From the NCBI GenBank assembly GCA_963784195.1, contig CAWARA010000020.1, positions 1,178,001-1,242,000 of the forward strand: a stretch of 64,000 nt of DNA, in the 5' to 3' direction. Shown piece after piece: positions 36,205 to 45,967 of the stretch. Below the pieces are notes generated by a model. That model made no database searches and was not told the origin of the DNA. It saw nothing but the letters and a program-made list of their open reading frames with translations. The first letter of the stretch is position 1; every line of letters starts with the position of its first letter. A program made the translations under genes and the position numbers. Source of the stretch: CAVQAH01 sp963784195 (lineage in GTDB: Bacteria; Acidobacteriota; Vicinamibacteria; Vicinamibacterales; 2-12-FULL-66-21).

Positions 36205-38160
36205 ATGTACAAGAGCATCTACGTTCCTGTCGATAACTCAGACCACTCCAACCGTGCCGTCGCGTGCGCCCTCGGGTTGGGCAAGGCGTACTCTGCGAAG
36301 CTGGTGGGCTGCCATGTCTACGCGGCAAAACTGCACGACTACCGCTTCAGGCAGATGGAGTACACGCTTCCAGAGGAGTACATCGACGAGGTGGAACTGG
36401 AGCGCCAGCGGAAGATCCACGACAGCCTCATCACGATGGGCCTCAAGCTCATCTCCGACAGCTACCTCGATGGCATGTCGCGCCTCTGCAAAGAGTCGAG
36501 CCTCGAGTTCGAGCCGCGGATGATGGACGGGAAGCATCACGGGGAGATCCTGAAGGATCTCGCCGGCTCCCAGCACGACCTGGTCGTAATCGGTGCCCTG
36601 GGGATCGGACGCGCGCGGGACAGCGTCATCGGGTCCGTCTGCGAGCGCGTCGCCCGCCAATCCGACCGCGATGTCTGGGTGGTCAAGCACGTCCCCGAGC
36701 CGGACGAAGCGGAGCGAGACACGATCCTGGTAGGCGTCGACGGCAGCCCCCAGTCCTTCGGCGCGCTCATGACCGCCATCGACCTGGCGCGCACGTTCGA
36801 CAAGAAGGTCGAAGCGATCGCCGTGTACGACCCGTACCTTCACTACTCCGTCTTCAACGGCATCGTCAACGTCCTCACCGAGCAGGCGGCGAAGGTCTTC
36901 CGCTTCGAGGAGCAGAACCAGCTTCACGAGGAGATCATCGACACCGGGCTCGCGCAGATCTATCAGTCGCATCTCGAGATCGGCGAACGGATGGGGAACG
37001 AGGCAGGCGTCGCGATAAAGAAGACGCTCCTCGACGGCAAGCCTTTCCAGAAGATCCTCGACCACGCGCGCAAGACGAATCCCTGGCTCATCGTGCTGGG
37101 GCGGATCGGCGTCCACAGCCCGAAGGAGGAGACGGCGCTGGGGAGCAACACGGAAAACATTCTCCGCGCCGCGCCCTGCGATGTTCTCCTCTCGACGCGC
37201 CTCGAGGTTCCGCGGCTCGACGTGCGCGCCGAGGAAACCGTCCGATGGACCCCCGAGGCCGAGGAGCGCATGAAGCACGTTCCCGAGCAGGTCAAGGGAA
37301 TCGCACGGACCGGCGTCCTGCGCCTGGCGCTCGAAAAGGGGCATTCGGTGATCACGAGCGCGGTAATCGATGACGCGATGGATCGCTTCATGCCGAAGAG
37401 CGCGTCTGCCGCGACCAAGGCGCTGGCCGAGGCCGTCGCTCTCGAGCGGGCGAAGTCCGGCCCCGTGTCGATGTGCCGGGCGTGCGGCGTCACGGCCACG
37501 CAGAGCGACCCCGTGAAGTGCATGGTCTGCGGCGCCGCGGATTTCGAGGTGATCTCCCGGGAGACGATCGAGAAGATCGCGGCGGTGGAGGGAGGTCTCC
37601 AGGAGGAGACCACCTACGACGGGCGCAAGCTCCGATGGTCCGAGGACGCCAGGAAGGGCCTCTGGACCATGAAGAACGCGTATCAGCGCCGCCGCGTCAA
37701 GGCACGTGTCGAAAAGCGCGCGCGCATGACGAAGCTCGACGCGATCACGCTCGATTTCGCCCGACAGGTGATCGAGGAGGAGACTGGAGCGCCGCTCGAG
37801 ATCCAGTCCGCCTCCGCCCAAATCGCTTCGGCGAGACCCGACGAAGCCAAGCTCGTGGCGCGCGACGAGAAGAAGAACCCGCTGATCTCGAGGTTCGACT
37901 GGACGGAGGACGCTACCCAGCGAATCCTGCGCGTGCCGGCCGGTTTCATGCGGAACAAGACGCAGGAGCGGATCGAGGACCTGGCGCGGGAGCGCGACGT
38001 GAAGGGGATCGACCTGACGCTCGTCGAGGAGGGGATCGAGCTGGGCAAGAAGATGATGGCCGAAATGATCGCGACCTACTCCCCTCCCACATCGACCAGC
38101 GCGAAGCACAACCTCAATGAGGTGAGCCCGCTCACGGCGCGACCCGCTGAGGGTGGATGA
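36205..38160 (+). CDS. Tandem universal stress protein with three PCP_red-type modules and a zinc ribbon
   Basis: A 651-residue fusion. Two USP domains come first (residues ~1-155, nucleotide motif GALGIGRARDSVIGSVCER; ~160-330, DTILVGVDGSPQSFGALMT). Then PCP_red-like modules: VRWTPEAEERMKHVPEQV (from ~346), LRWSEDARKG (from ~476, degenerate) and FDWTEDATQRILRVPAGF (from ~564). A four-Cys zinc ribbon (MCRACGVT...KCMVCGAA) lies at ~423-444. PCP_red is known as the C-terminal domain of light-independent protochlorophyllide reductase BchB, yet no chlorophyll genes are present. The gene follows the cytochrome operon by 85 nt and overlaps the GNAT gene (ATGA). Probably a regulatory or maturation factor for the respiratory module; inference only. 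Confidence 0.85.
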   Translation: MYKSIYVPVDNSDHSNRAVACALGLGKAYSAKLVGCHVYAAKLHDYRFRQMEYTLPEEYIDEVELERQRKIHDSLITMGLKLISDSYLDGMSRLCKESSLEFEPRMMDGKHHGEILKDLAGSQHDLVVIGALGIGRARDSVIGSVCERVARQSDRDVWVVKHVPEPDEAERDTILVGVDGSPQSFGALMTAIDLARTFDKKVEAIAVYDPYLHYSVFNGIVNVLTEQAAKVFRFEEQNQLHEEIIDTGLAQIYQSHLEIGERMGNEAGVAIKKTLLDGKPFQKILDHARKTNPWLIVLGRIGVHSPKEETALGSNTENILRAAPCDVLLSTRLEVPRLDVRAEETVRWTPEAEERMKHVPEQVKGIARTGVLRLALEKGHSVITSAVIDDAMDRFMPKSASAATKALAEAVALERAKSGPVSMCRACGVTATQSDPVKCMVCGAADFEVISRETIEKIAAVEGGLQEETTYDGRKLRWSEDARKGLWTMKNAYQRRRVKARVEKRARMTKLDAITLDFARQVIEEETGAPLEIQSASAQIASARPDEAKLVARDEKKNPLISRFDWTEDATQRILRVPAGFMRNKTQERIEDLARERDVKGIDLTLVEEGIELGKKMMAEMIATYSPPTSTSAKHNLNEVSPLTARPAEGG

Positions 38161-39050
38161 GTGCCTATCGGTTTTGCCGCACCGATGACATCGGGCTTCT
38201 CGTCGACGCGCTGAATCGCTGCTGGGGTCCGTACTTTCCCGACGAGCCTGCCATGACGCCGGCCGCGTTCAAGCGGTCGATCCGCGACCTCCAGGTCTGG
38301 TGCAGCAGCTGCATGGTCGCCTTCCAGGGGTCCGACCCAATCGGCGTCCTCATCGGCGCCAAGCGGCCTTCCGGTACTCTCATCCACAAGATCGCCGTCC
38401 ATCCCGATCACCGGCGACAGGGCCATGGCCGTCACCTGCTGACATCGCTGAGCTCGAAGCTCGCGATTCTCGGCCCGCCTCGCATGGTCGCCGAAGTCCC
38501 CGAGACGTTCTCGCCAGCCTCCGGGCTGTTCAGCGCATGCGGATATGTCGAGGAAGCGCTCCTGACGGACTATGTCTGGCAGCGTCAAGAGGAGGAGCAC
38601 GGGAGCGCGGGTCGACATAGGGTTCGTGATCCCAGTGACGGTCGACGATCTCGCCGCCAATGGCCTCCTTGGAGAGGACTATCCGGAGGTTTGCTGGATG
38701 CGGGCGGTCGAGACCCTCACTGCAAGGAAGGCCGACATCGCAGGGCTCGCCGTCGCCTCCGACGAGCGAATCGAGGCCTGCATCCTTTATATAAAGGAGG
38801 CGGGTCCGCAGGCGAGCGCGCCGACGGCGGAGATTGTGTCGCTCCGCACGTTCATCGAGGACGGTGGCGCCCGCCTGCAAGCACCTGCTCTTTCAACTGC
38901 GCGCGCAAGGGCATGAGGACCTTGCGGTTCCAGAAGGTCCACCCGGCGGAGATCTCGAAGGAGTTGCTGGAGACGCTGGGGTTTCCGCGCCGCCGGCGGG
39001 CATCTCCTCTACGCCGCGAGGGCACAATCCGCGTAATCGCGCAGCTTTAG
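38157..39050 (+). pseudogene. Tandem GNAT-fold protein, broken by several frameshifts
   Basis: The first ~140 residues are an intact GNAT acetyltransferase domain: PIGVLIGAKRPSGTLIHKIAVHPDHRRQGHGRHLL carries the acetyl-CoA pyrophosphate loop (RRQGHG). After VWQRQEEE the frame slips near 38600 into a second GNAT-like half (GFVIPVTVDDLAANGLLG, IAGLAVASDERIEACILY), then again near 38885, 38930 and 38990 (HLLFQLRAQGHEDL, FQKVHPAEISKELLETLGF). At least three indels in 450 bp is more than elsewhere in the window, so real decay is possible. It overlaps the USP/PCP_red gene by 4 bp. A diverged fragment of the same gene lies at 42.1 kb. Confidence 0.7.
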
Positions 39051-39068
39051 CTACGAGGCGAGGCTTCG

Positions 39069-39439
39069 ATGCCGGAAACTGAAGGGGCAGAAATCCGAAG
39101 ACCGCGGCGCTGTTGGGCGGGCTTTGTGTGTTGCCGTTCGTGGCCGCCAATACGATTGTGGCGAACAGGATCGAGCCATTGTTTTCGTTCATCAGGCCAG
39201 GTCCGCACACGAGTGCATTCGAGTACTTGCTCCTGGCTGCCGTTCTCGCGTTCATCGCGGTCGGGGCCTTCATCACAACGCGTCCGCTATTCGACCAGAG
39301 CGCTCGTCCGTGGCCGCGGATCTACATGCTCAACGGTGCCCTCGGCGCACTCATGCTGGTCGTGTTCGTAATCCTGTCGGTCGCGCTCGGTAGTGAGATC
39401 TATCGGTGCGACGTGCTTGGGATTCCGAACTGCGACTAG
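39069..39439 (+). CDS. Small three-helix membrane protein, probable N-terminal frameshift
   Basis: The hydrophobic frame runs KTAALLGGLCVLPFVAANTI, then helices EYLLLAAVLAFIAVGAFIT and LNGALGALMLVVFVILSVAL, ending EIYRCDVLGIPNCD. In-frame it lacks an ATG (stop at 39080), but the ATG at 39069 (MPETEGAEI) joins it if one base is removed near 39090. About 123 residues when restored. Two Cys near the C-terminus could form a disulfide outside. No family recognised. Confidence 0.5.
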
Positions 39440-39553
39440 CGGGTCCCGTGTATGACGGCGCGTCCAGGGCTACCGCACTTGTTCCGGAACAGGCGCGATC
39501 CTTGCGCGGCACATTGACCTGCCCTGTCACATGGCCGCGCTATTGTGGGCCTC

Positions 39554-40985
39554 ATGGAGCAAACTCCGACAGCGTGCAACACGGCTGCTGGATTCGCTGC
39601 GCTGTCGGACGATGAGCTCGTCGAACGGGTGAAACATCTTGTGACGTGCGAGCGGCGTGCGTCCGTGGCGCTCATCCGCTCGTTAGTGGAATTCGACAGC
39701 TCGCAGACTGTATCTCCGCGAAGGCTGCTCCTCACTCTTTACCTACTGCACGCAGGTGCTGCATCTATCGGAAGGATCCGCATACAACCGTATCGAAACC
39801 GCACGGGCGGCGCAGCGGTATCCGAAGATACTCGAAGCTCTCGAACGCGGCGACCTCACGCTCACTGCCGTTCGCTTGCTCGCGCCGCATTTGACACCTG
39901 CAAATCACGGCGAGGTGCTGGCGGCCGCACGGCATAGGAGCAAGCAGGGGATTCAGGAGCTGATTGCGTCATTGAACCCTCGTCCGGCGGCTGCAACCAT
40001 CATCCGGCGGGTGGCGCCGCAAGCTTCGAGCGGAAACTCAACGCCGGCTGCTGCAACTTCGGCTGCTTCGGCGGCTAGGCGACGAAGTCGATGCGCCGCC
40101 AGCACCGAAATGCCGCGCCGCCATCGTGACGCCACTCGCGCCGGAACGGTACAAGCTGCAGGTGACGCTGTCGACGCGAGACGCACGAGAAGCTGCGGCG
40201 CGCGCAGGCGCTTGCCCGACACGCGGTGCCGGATGGCGACGTCGGCTCGATTCTCGATCGCGCGTTGACGCTGCTCATCGATCATCTCGAGCGGCGCAGG
40301 TTTGCCCGTGCGGCGTCGCCGCGCGCGAGCCCGAGCGACAGGTCCTGCATCGGGACGCTACATACCGGCGTCTGTCAGGCGGGACGTGTGGCAGCGCGAT
40401 AAGGGTCGCTGCGCGTTCGAGGGACGGGCAGGCCGGTGCCACGAGACCGCGTTCCTCGAGTTTCACCACGTCGAGCCGTACGCGGCGGGAGGCGCAGCCA
40501 CGGCGGACAACATCCAGCTCCGCTGCCGCGCGCACAACCAGTATGAGGCTAGCCTGTTCTTCGGGGACATCCTCGTCCGCGAGCGACAGGAGATGTGGAG
40601 CACAGTCGATCGGAGCGATGGACGAGGGATTCGTCGCTCGAGCGCTCCGCTACCATCGCAAACGCCGCACCAGCCGCGCGGAGCGCCGAAACGACGCGCG
40701 CGGTTCGATTTCTCGTGGACTTCGAGCGCAGCCAGATCCCGCGCGCGCCGCCCGGGCCGCCGAATGGCGGCAGCGCCTCACCACGCCGTCGACAGCCGCC
40801 CGCTAGCCACGAGCAACGGCACGTGGCCCGAGCGCAAGGCGTCCTTGAACCGAGTGCCTCTCGCGCACTGGTCTTGTCCAGCTTCGTCCCGACCAGCGTT
40901 TATGTATGTACGCCCTCGGCTGGATCTGTTCCATCAGCCGGTTCGAGTTGTCGCGCTAACACGGCGTCATTCCGCCGAAGGTTAG
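39554..40985 (+). pseudogene. HNH endonuclease of the DUF222-like type, multiply frameshifted
   Basis: Pieces in three frames make one protein: MEQTPTACNTAAGFAALSDD and ELVERVKHLVTCERRASVAL; then LHLSEGSAYNRIETARAAQR and LTAVRLLAPHLTPANHGEVL; then APERYKLQVTLST and ARHAVPDGDVGSILDRALTL; finally RYIPASVRRDVWQRDKGRCAF and ETAFLEFHHVEPYAAGG, the HNH motif with zinc-type residues, ending in NIQLRCRAHNQYEA. At least four shifts are needed. Such HNH genes are spread in many copies through acidobacterial genomes and behave like mobile or addiction elements. The 3' boundary is approximate; the tail after ~40620 is poorly defined. Confidence 0.65.
40928..40967. repeat. Imperfect direct repeat, left copy
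   Basis: The first 14 bases (TGTTCCATCAGCCG) are identical to those at 41941, and the following ~26 bases are about 70 percent identical. The two copies are 1,013 bp apart and bracket the Cys/Pro-rich secreted protein gene. Confidence 0.5.
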
Positions 40986-40994
40986 AGGTGAATC

Positions 40995-41925
40995 ATGCGC
41001 CTGGTTGATTTGTGCGGTCCTGTCGTTTCTGCTCGCCGTGATGTCGTCCGCAAGCCTGCTGCCTGCAGGCGGGCAGGCGCCAACTCCGCCGCCAACGAGT
41101 GCAATCAGCTGCATACCGCCTGTGCCGGGACCCGACTGGATCTGCCAGGACGGCGGCTGGCTCCCGCTCGGCCATCCGTTGATTCGCCCGTCCGGTGAGA
41201 CGCCGCCGACGCCACCATCGCCGCCGACGGGTGGGACGGGAACACCTGAAGGCTGCATGCCGCCTGTGCCGGGACGGACTGGGTCTGCCAGGATGCTCAA
41301 TGGTACCCGCTCGGCCATCCGGAGCTGAGGGCATCGGCACCGTCGGTGACGCCAGCGCCGCCGGCGCCGCCACCGTTGCCACTATTGCTGGAACGCCAGG
41401 CACTTGCCTGACACCGGATCCGTTCGCTGGAGCTCGGGGGCGGTTTGGCTTGTTGGGTCTGTTTGGCTTGTGTGTGGACGGCGACTGGATCCCGATCGGA
41501 CATCCGTTGGCCAACGACTATCTCGGACGTCCGCTGGCCACCGACTATTCCGGAATCTACACGCTGACCTGATCGCAGATGACTGCACGGCCGAGGTTCC
41601 AGACGTCTTGAAACAGCGTGTCTATACCGCTCGAATCGAACAGAACGGCGCCACAGTGCAGGTGTTCCTTTCCGGAGCCGATTTCTTGCCAGGAAGCAAC
41701 TTCGCTGGCATTGTGGTGTCGCCTGATGAGATTCGGTTTGAAATTTTCGCGGGGCGCGACTATTACGACGGCTCCTTCTTCGGGGTGGGCGAAAAGATCG
41801 GCGCGGGTATCCTCGCCGTTAGCGGCCTCTTCAATGCCACCACGAGCATCACTGGTACGCGTATGAACAGCGCTTCCAGCCGAAACCAGGGAATCATCTT
41901 CTTCGACAAGGCTCTCGTCTTCTGA
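40995..41925 (+). pseudogene. Secreted Cys/Pro-rich repeat protein, frameshifted
   Basis: A signal-peptide-like start (ATG 40995, or the frame from 41005: AVLSFLLAVMSSASLLPAGG) leads into repeated short modules: CIPPVPGPDWICQDGGWLPL with GHPL, a second copy around 41256-41330 (CMPPVPG), and a third, CVDGDWIPIGHPLAND. Pro-rich linkers (PSPPTGGTGTP) separate them. The C-terminal part is a globular domain (CTAEVPDVLKQRVYTARIEQ, GIVVSPDEIRFEIFAGRDYY). At least two shifts (near 41290 and 41400-41570) interrupt it. Such Cys-Trp-Gly-His-Pro repeats look like small disulfide-stabilised surface modules; function unknown. Confidence 0.5.
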
Positions 41926-41940
41926 GACATCGACTGGGTG

Positions 41941-41980
41941 TGTTCCATCAGCCGCTTTGAGCTGACGCGCCAGTGATGGC
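41941..41980. repeat. Imperfect direct repeat, right copy
   Basis: Partner of the repeat at 40928. It starts 16 nt after the stop of the secreted protein gene and directly precedes the GNAT fragment region. Confidence 0.5.
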
Positions 41981-42110
41981 TGCGGGATGCACCCGCAGCT
42001 GTCCGTCAACCGATACACGCCAGCGCGCGAGCGCTACTGCGGCGGCAGGCGGAATCGCTGACGCAAGGAAGCGAGACGAGCGTCTCCGCGCAACAACGCC
42101 CGAGCCGCCA

Positions 42111-42296
42111 ATGACACCGGCCACGTACAGGCGGTCGATCCGCGACCTGCAGGTCTGGTGCAGCAGTTGCATTGCGCCTCTCGGGCTCCGACTTGATCGG
42201 CGTCCTGATCGGCGCCAAGCGGCGCGTACGGTACGCTGATCCATAGATCGCGGTCCACGTCGATCACGTTCGAGAGGGACATGGCCGACGCTCACC
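42111..42296 (+). pseudogene. Remnant of a GNAT gene, paralogous to the one at 38157
   Basis: The 185 bases align with 38253-38440 at roughly 80 percent identity, including long identical runs such as GCGGTCGATCCGCGACCT and ATCGGCGTCCT, but with indels and a stop codon. It has no start region and ends before the acetyl-CoA loop is complete. It is a truncated, decaying copy, which dates the accessory insertion between 38 and 46 kb as old enough for decay. Confidence 0.75.
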
Positions 42297-42397
42297 CACG
42301 ACGGTGTTCAGGTGAGCCTCGGTGCGAGCCGCGCGTATTGGCGTCGTAGCGGCGTAAGCAGCGCTCACACAGCCGTTCCTTGAGACGTCAGTGATGG

Positions 42398-44989
42398 TCA
42401 TCGCAATGCAGCGCGGGTGGTGGCGATCGTCGCCTCGAGACCGGCGAGATCTCCTGGATTTCGCCCAGGGTTCTTGCGCCAGATCGCGTGCGCTTCTTCG
42501 AGATAGGGGAGCGCCTCGTCGGGACGGTGGATTGCGACGCAGCACATCACCGAGGAGAAACAGTTCGCTGGCGAGTTGCGGGCTGTCGGGAAGCGCCACA
42601 CGGAACGCGTCAACACCGGCGCGGAGCGCCTCGAGCGCCCCGCGCACGTCGCCGAGCGCCAAACGACCGCGTCCCAGGTCGGACCAGAACTCCGCGACTT
42701 CGGGATGGCGGTCGCCGAAGGCCTTGCGCTTCAGCTCCAACGCGCGTTCCGAGAGTTGCAGGGCTTCCTTCGCCCGGCCGTCTCCTCTCAACAAGGTGGC
42801 AAGGCAACGCAGGGGGTGTGCGAGGCCCGGATCGTTCGGGCGGGGCGAGGCTTCGTAGCTCGCGAGTGATCGCGCGTAAAGGGCCCGCGCCCGGCGCGAT
42901 CGCCACGATCCTGGACTATGCGCCCGAGCAACCCCAGCATGTCGGCGACGGCGGGATCGTTCGCCGGAAGCAACTTCTCCTTCACGGTCAGCGCATCTCG
43001 CGCGTATCTCTCTGCAGCGTCGAACTCCCCCAGGTCCCGATACACGTTCGCGAGATTCTTCTTCACGCTGGCGACGACGTACGACTCGGCACCCTCGTTC
43101 TTCAAACGGATCGCGAGCGTTCGCTCGAAGGCATTGATTGCGTCTCGATGACGTCCCTGCTTGTGGTAGAGAAGCCCGAGGTTATTGAGCGCCACCCCCA
43201 GCGTCCGGCTGGCGGCGTCTCCGGCGACGTTTTCGAGCAGGGCGACCGCCCGTTCGCACACTGCCTCGGCCGCCGCGTAGTCGCCGATCCGGTTCTTGAC
43301 GTTGCAATAGTTCAAGAGGTTGCCTCCCAGCTCGTGCGGGTCGCCGACCACCTCCTTTTGCGCGAGCAGCTCGCGGAAGAGCGGCTCCGCCTCGGTATAG
43401 CGCCCTTGCCGGGCGAGCGAGGTCGCGAGTCCTCTCTTGGCCCGTATCGTGCGCGGATCGCCCGCTCCGAAGAGTGCCTGCTGCGTCTGGAAGGCGGGGC
43501 GCCAGTGCGCCTCGCCCTGCTTAAACAGAGAAAGCTGATCGAATACCCGAGCGAGAAGAGCCTGCATCTCGGCCCGCAGCTCCGGTTGCTGCGCCAGATC
43601 GTGGTCGAGCCGCTGGCTGCCACGCTCCAGCAGGTGGCGCACCGTTGGAGCCGAGCCGGCGTAACGATCAGGATCGAGCTGCTCGAAGAGGCTGGCGAGA
43701 AACGCCTGCGCGGCGGAGGCGCGCGCCGCCTCGCGCCGGGCAGCAGCCGTGTGATACAGCGACACAGCGAGCGCCGCGATCACAGCCGTCGCCACGACGC
43801 TCGACGCAGCAACGCCAAGGCGATGCCGCATCACGAACTTGCGCAGCCGATACCCGCTGGAGTCGGGGCGAGCTTCGACCGGCCTGGAGGTCAGATGCCG
43901 CCGCAAATCTTCCGCGAGCGCCGCGGCCGAGGGATAGCGCCGCTCCGGCTCGTGCGCCAGCGCCGTCATGGTGATCGTGTCGAGATCGCCGCAAAGCCGG
44001 CGTGCCCAGCGCTGCCGCTTGACACTCTCCCCACCCGACACCACGGCGCGTCGCGCCGCTGCCGACGGACGTTCGGCGGTTTCGTGCTGCACTCGAGCGG
44101 CCAGCTCGAGCGGCGTCGTCGCGCCGCGATCGTAGGGCAGCACGCCGGTCAGGAGCTCGTAGAGCACGACGCCCAGAGCGAACACGTCCGTCGCCACCGT
44201 CACGTTCCCGCCAAGGATCTGCTCCGGGGCCGCGTAGCTCGCGGTGAGCACCCGGCCGCCCTGGCGCGTGATGTGCGTCTCCGCGTCGTCCTCTCCCAGA
44301 AGCTTGGCAATGCCGAAATCGAGAAGCTTCACCTGTCCGTCGGCCGTCACGAGGATGTTCGACGGCTTCAGATCGCGATGTACGACGAGGTTGCGGTGCG
44401 CCGCGTCGACAGCGTCGCAGCACACGGCCATGAGCTGTAACCGGTCCTCGAGCCGCAGAGAGCGCGTGCGGCAGTACTCGGTGATCCGTTGCCCGTCCAC
44501 TCGCTCCATGACGAAGTACGGCCGGCCGCCCGGGGTCTCGCCGGCATCCAGAAGCCGCGCGATGCCCGGGTGCTCCAGGCGCGCCAGGATGCGCCGCTCG
44601 CGCGCGAACCGGCGCAGGATCTCACGCGAGTCCATCCCGCGCTTCACGAGCTTCAACGCCACCTTCTGCTCGAACCGTCCGTCCGCGCGCTCCGCGAGAT
44701 AAACCTCGCCCATCCCGCCGCGGCCGAGTGGCTCGATCAACCGGTAGACGCCGAGAATCTCACCGGCCAGATCCTGAATGCGATCCCCCTCGGGTCCGAG
44801 TTCATCATCAGAGTTAAAGGGACCCTGGTTGTCACGCGCGACGACGGCAAGGTTTGCCAGTAGTCGGAGTGGTTCGAGCAGCGAGCGTTCCAGTTCGTTT
44901 GCTCTGGACTCCGCGGATCCCCAGTCGATGGGGCGACCATCGAGAATGGCATCGGCGAGATCGGTCAGCAGCCCTTCACGCACCGCCAC
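42398..44989 (-). CDS. Ser/Thr protein kinase with TPR sensor domain, frameshifted C-terminus
   Basis: About 860 residues when restored. Domains: a short N-terminal region, a kinase domain with LGRGGMGEVYLAERADG, VALKLVKRG, VVHRDLKPSNILVT, LLDFGIAKL and ASYAAPEQILGG, one membrane helix (VAASSVVATAVIAALAVSLY), then a C-terminal array of tetratricopeptide repeats (SRTLGVALNNLGLLYHKQGR, YVVASVKKNLANVYRDLGEF, LFLLGDVL). The frame changes near 42880 and again near 42510; the true end (TTRAALR) is at 42398. Its start overlaps the ECF sigma gene by 14 bp, a pairing typical of acidobacterial kinase/sigma operons. Confidence 0.87.
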
Positions 44990-45599
44990 GTTTTATCTCC
45001 TCCGCCAGCCGGATCAGCGCGCGTTGAGCCGCCTTGCGTGCCGCATCCCGCGACGGTTTACCGAGTGCCTCGGCAAGCTCCTCGTAGCTGTATCCCATCT
45101 CGACGCGCGCGATGATGACCTCACGCTCCTCCGGTCGCAACCGGGTCAGCGCGCTCTCATAGCGGTCCACCGCTTCACGGCCAATCGCCTCCTCGACTGG
45201 CGACGCCGCGCCATCGACCTCCAGGCCATCCAGTTCGCTCATCTCAGGCTGTCGGCGTTTGCGGCGGAGCTCGTCGCGAATGCGATTGAGGACCGCCTGC
45301 CGCAGATAGGCCTGGAGCGCTCCGACGCCGCGTGGCTCGAAGCTTTCAATCTTCTTAAACGTCTGGACGAGGGTGTCCTGGACAAGGTCGTCTGTGTCTG
45401 CCAGATCGCGCGCCCATCCGGGTAGCCGCCCTCTGGCCCAGCGCTGGAGCGGTTTCAGATAGCGGCCGAATAACTGTTCCATTGCCTCCTGATCACCTGA
45501 GCGCGCGCGGTCGAGCAGACGAAAGGTCGACTCTGGATCGGTGCGACCCGACCCCTGAGGGCTCGCGGCCTCCCCGGAATCCCGGAGGTCTTCAGACAT
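44976..45599 (-). CDS. ECF-type RNA polymerase sigma factor
   Basis: A 207-residue sigma-70 family protein of the extracytoplasmic-function group. Region 2: DQEAMEQLFGRYLKPLQRWA, then DTDDLVQDTLVQTFKKI, the core-binding and -10 recognition helices. Region 4: LTRLRPEEREVIIARVEMGY and SYEELAEALGKPSRDAARKA for -35 recognition. No anti-sigma factor is adjacent. Instead the downstream, overlapping kinase probably controls its activity by phosphorylation, as in other kinase-linked ECF groups; that is inference. Confidence 0.9.
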   Translation of the reverse strand: MSEDLRDSGEAASPQGSGRTDPESTFRLLDRARSGDQEAMEQLFGRYLKPLQRWARGRLPGWARDLADTDDLVQDTLVQTFKKIESFEPRGVGALQAYLRQAVLNRIRDELRRKRRQPEMSELDGLEVDGAASPVEEAIGREAVDRYESALTRLRPEEREVIIARVEMGYSYEELAEALGKPSRDAARKAAQRALIRLAEEIKRGGA

Positions 45600-45967
45600 A
45601 GAGATCTGGTCGTAAATGTGCCCGCATGTTGCCGCGTTTGTCCAGACAACCCGACGGCCACTGACGACGGGCGCAGTATCTCGAAGACGGTGCAGGTGGT
45701 CAACAACAACGGAAGGATCTGGAAATGGCCGTTACGTCGTCAGAGGTTGCACGGATACTGGCGACCTGTCAGACCACGATAGGGGTAGTGTCTGGCCGGC
45801 CCTGAGCGCGTAGGCGCACTCCATAGCATCACGATGACGCTCGTTCAGAGCGGCAATGATCGAGCGAAAAACCCATGAGCAATTCGTGAACAATTGGGAC
45901 GGCGCACCCAATTGTTCACGATCGCATCGAGGCTACTGGCACTTCGAATCAACGGGAGCCGACAGTC
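45600..45967. other. 368-bp spacer between ECF sigma and secreted barrel protein genes
   Basis: No open frame looks coding. It must hold the promoter of the sigma/kinase pair, but no convincing hexamers are seen. Its one clear structure is the 15-bp perfect inverted repeat at 45884-45921. Confidence 0.5.
45884..45921 (-). terminator. Perfect 15-bp inverted repeat, possible terminator
   Basis: Arms TCGTGAACAATTGGG (45884-45898) and its exact complement (45907-45921) around an 8-nt loop. It lies 46 nt after the stop of the minus-strand gene at 45968. In that direction a T5 run follows about 11 nt beyond the stem, too far for a textbook intrinsic terminator. A dimeric-protein operator for the sigma gene is the alternative. 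Confidence 0.45.

Noticed and set aside
36238..38109. 623-codon open frame antisense to the USP/PCP_red gene
   Set aside because: Composition (Arg, Leu, Asp-rich) and perfect overlap mark it as the complement of real codons.
42488..44440. 650-codon open frame antisense to the kinase-TPR gene
   Set aside because: The kinase motifs on the opposite strand are unmistakable; this is their shadow.
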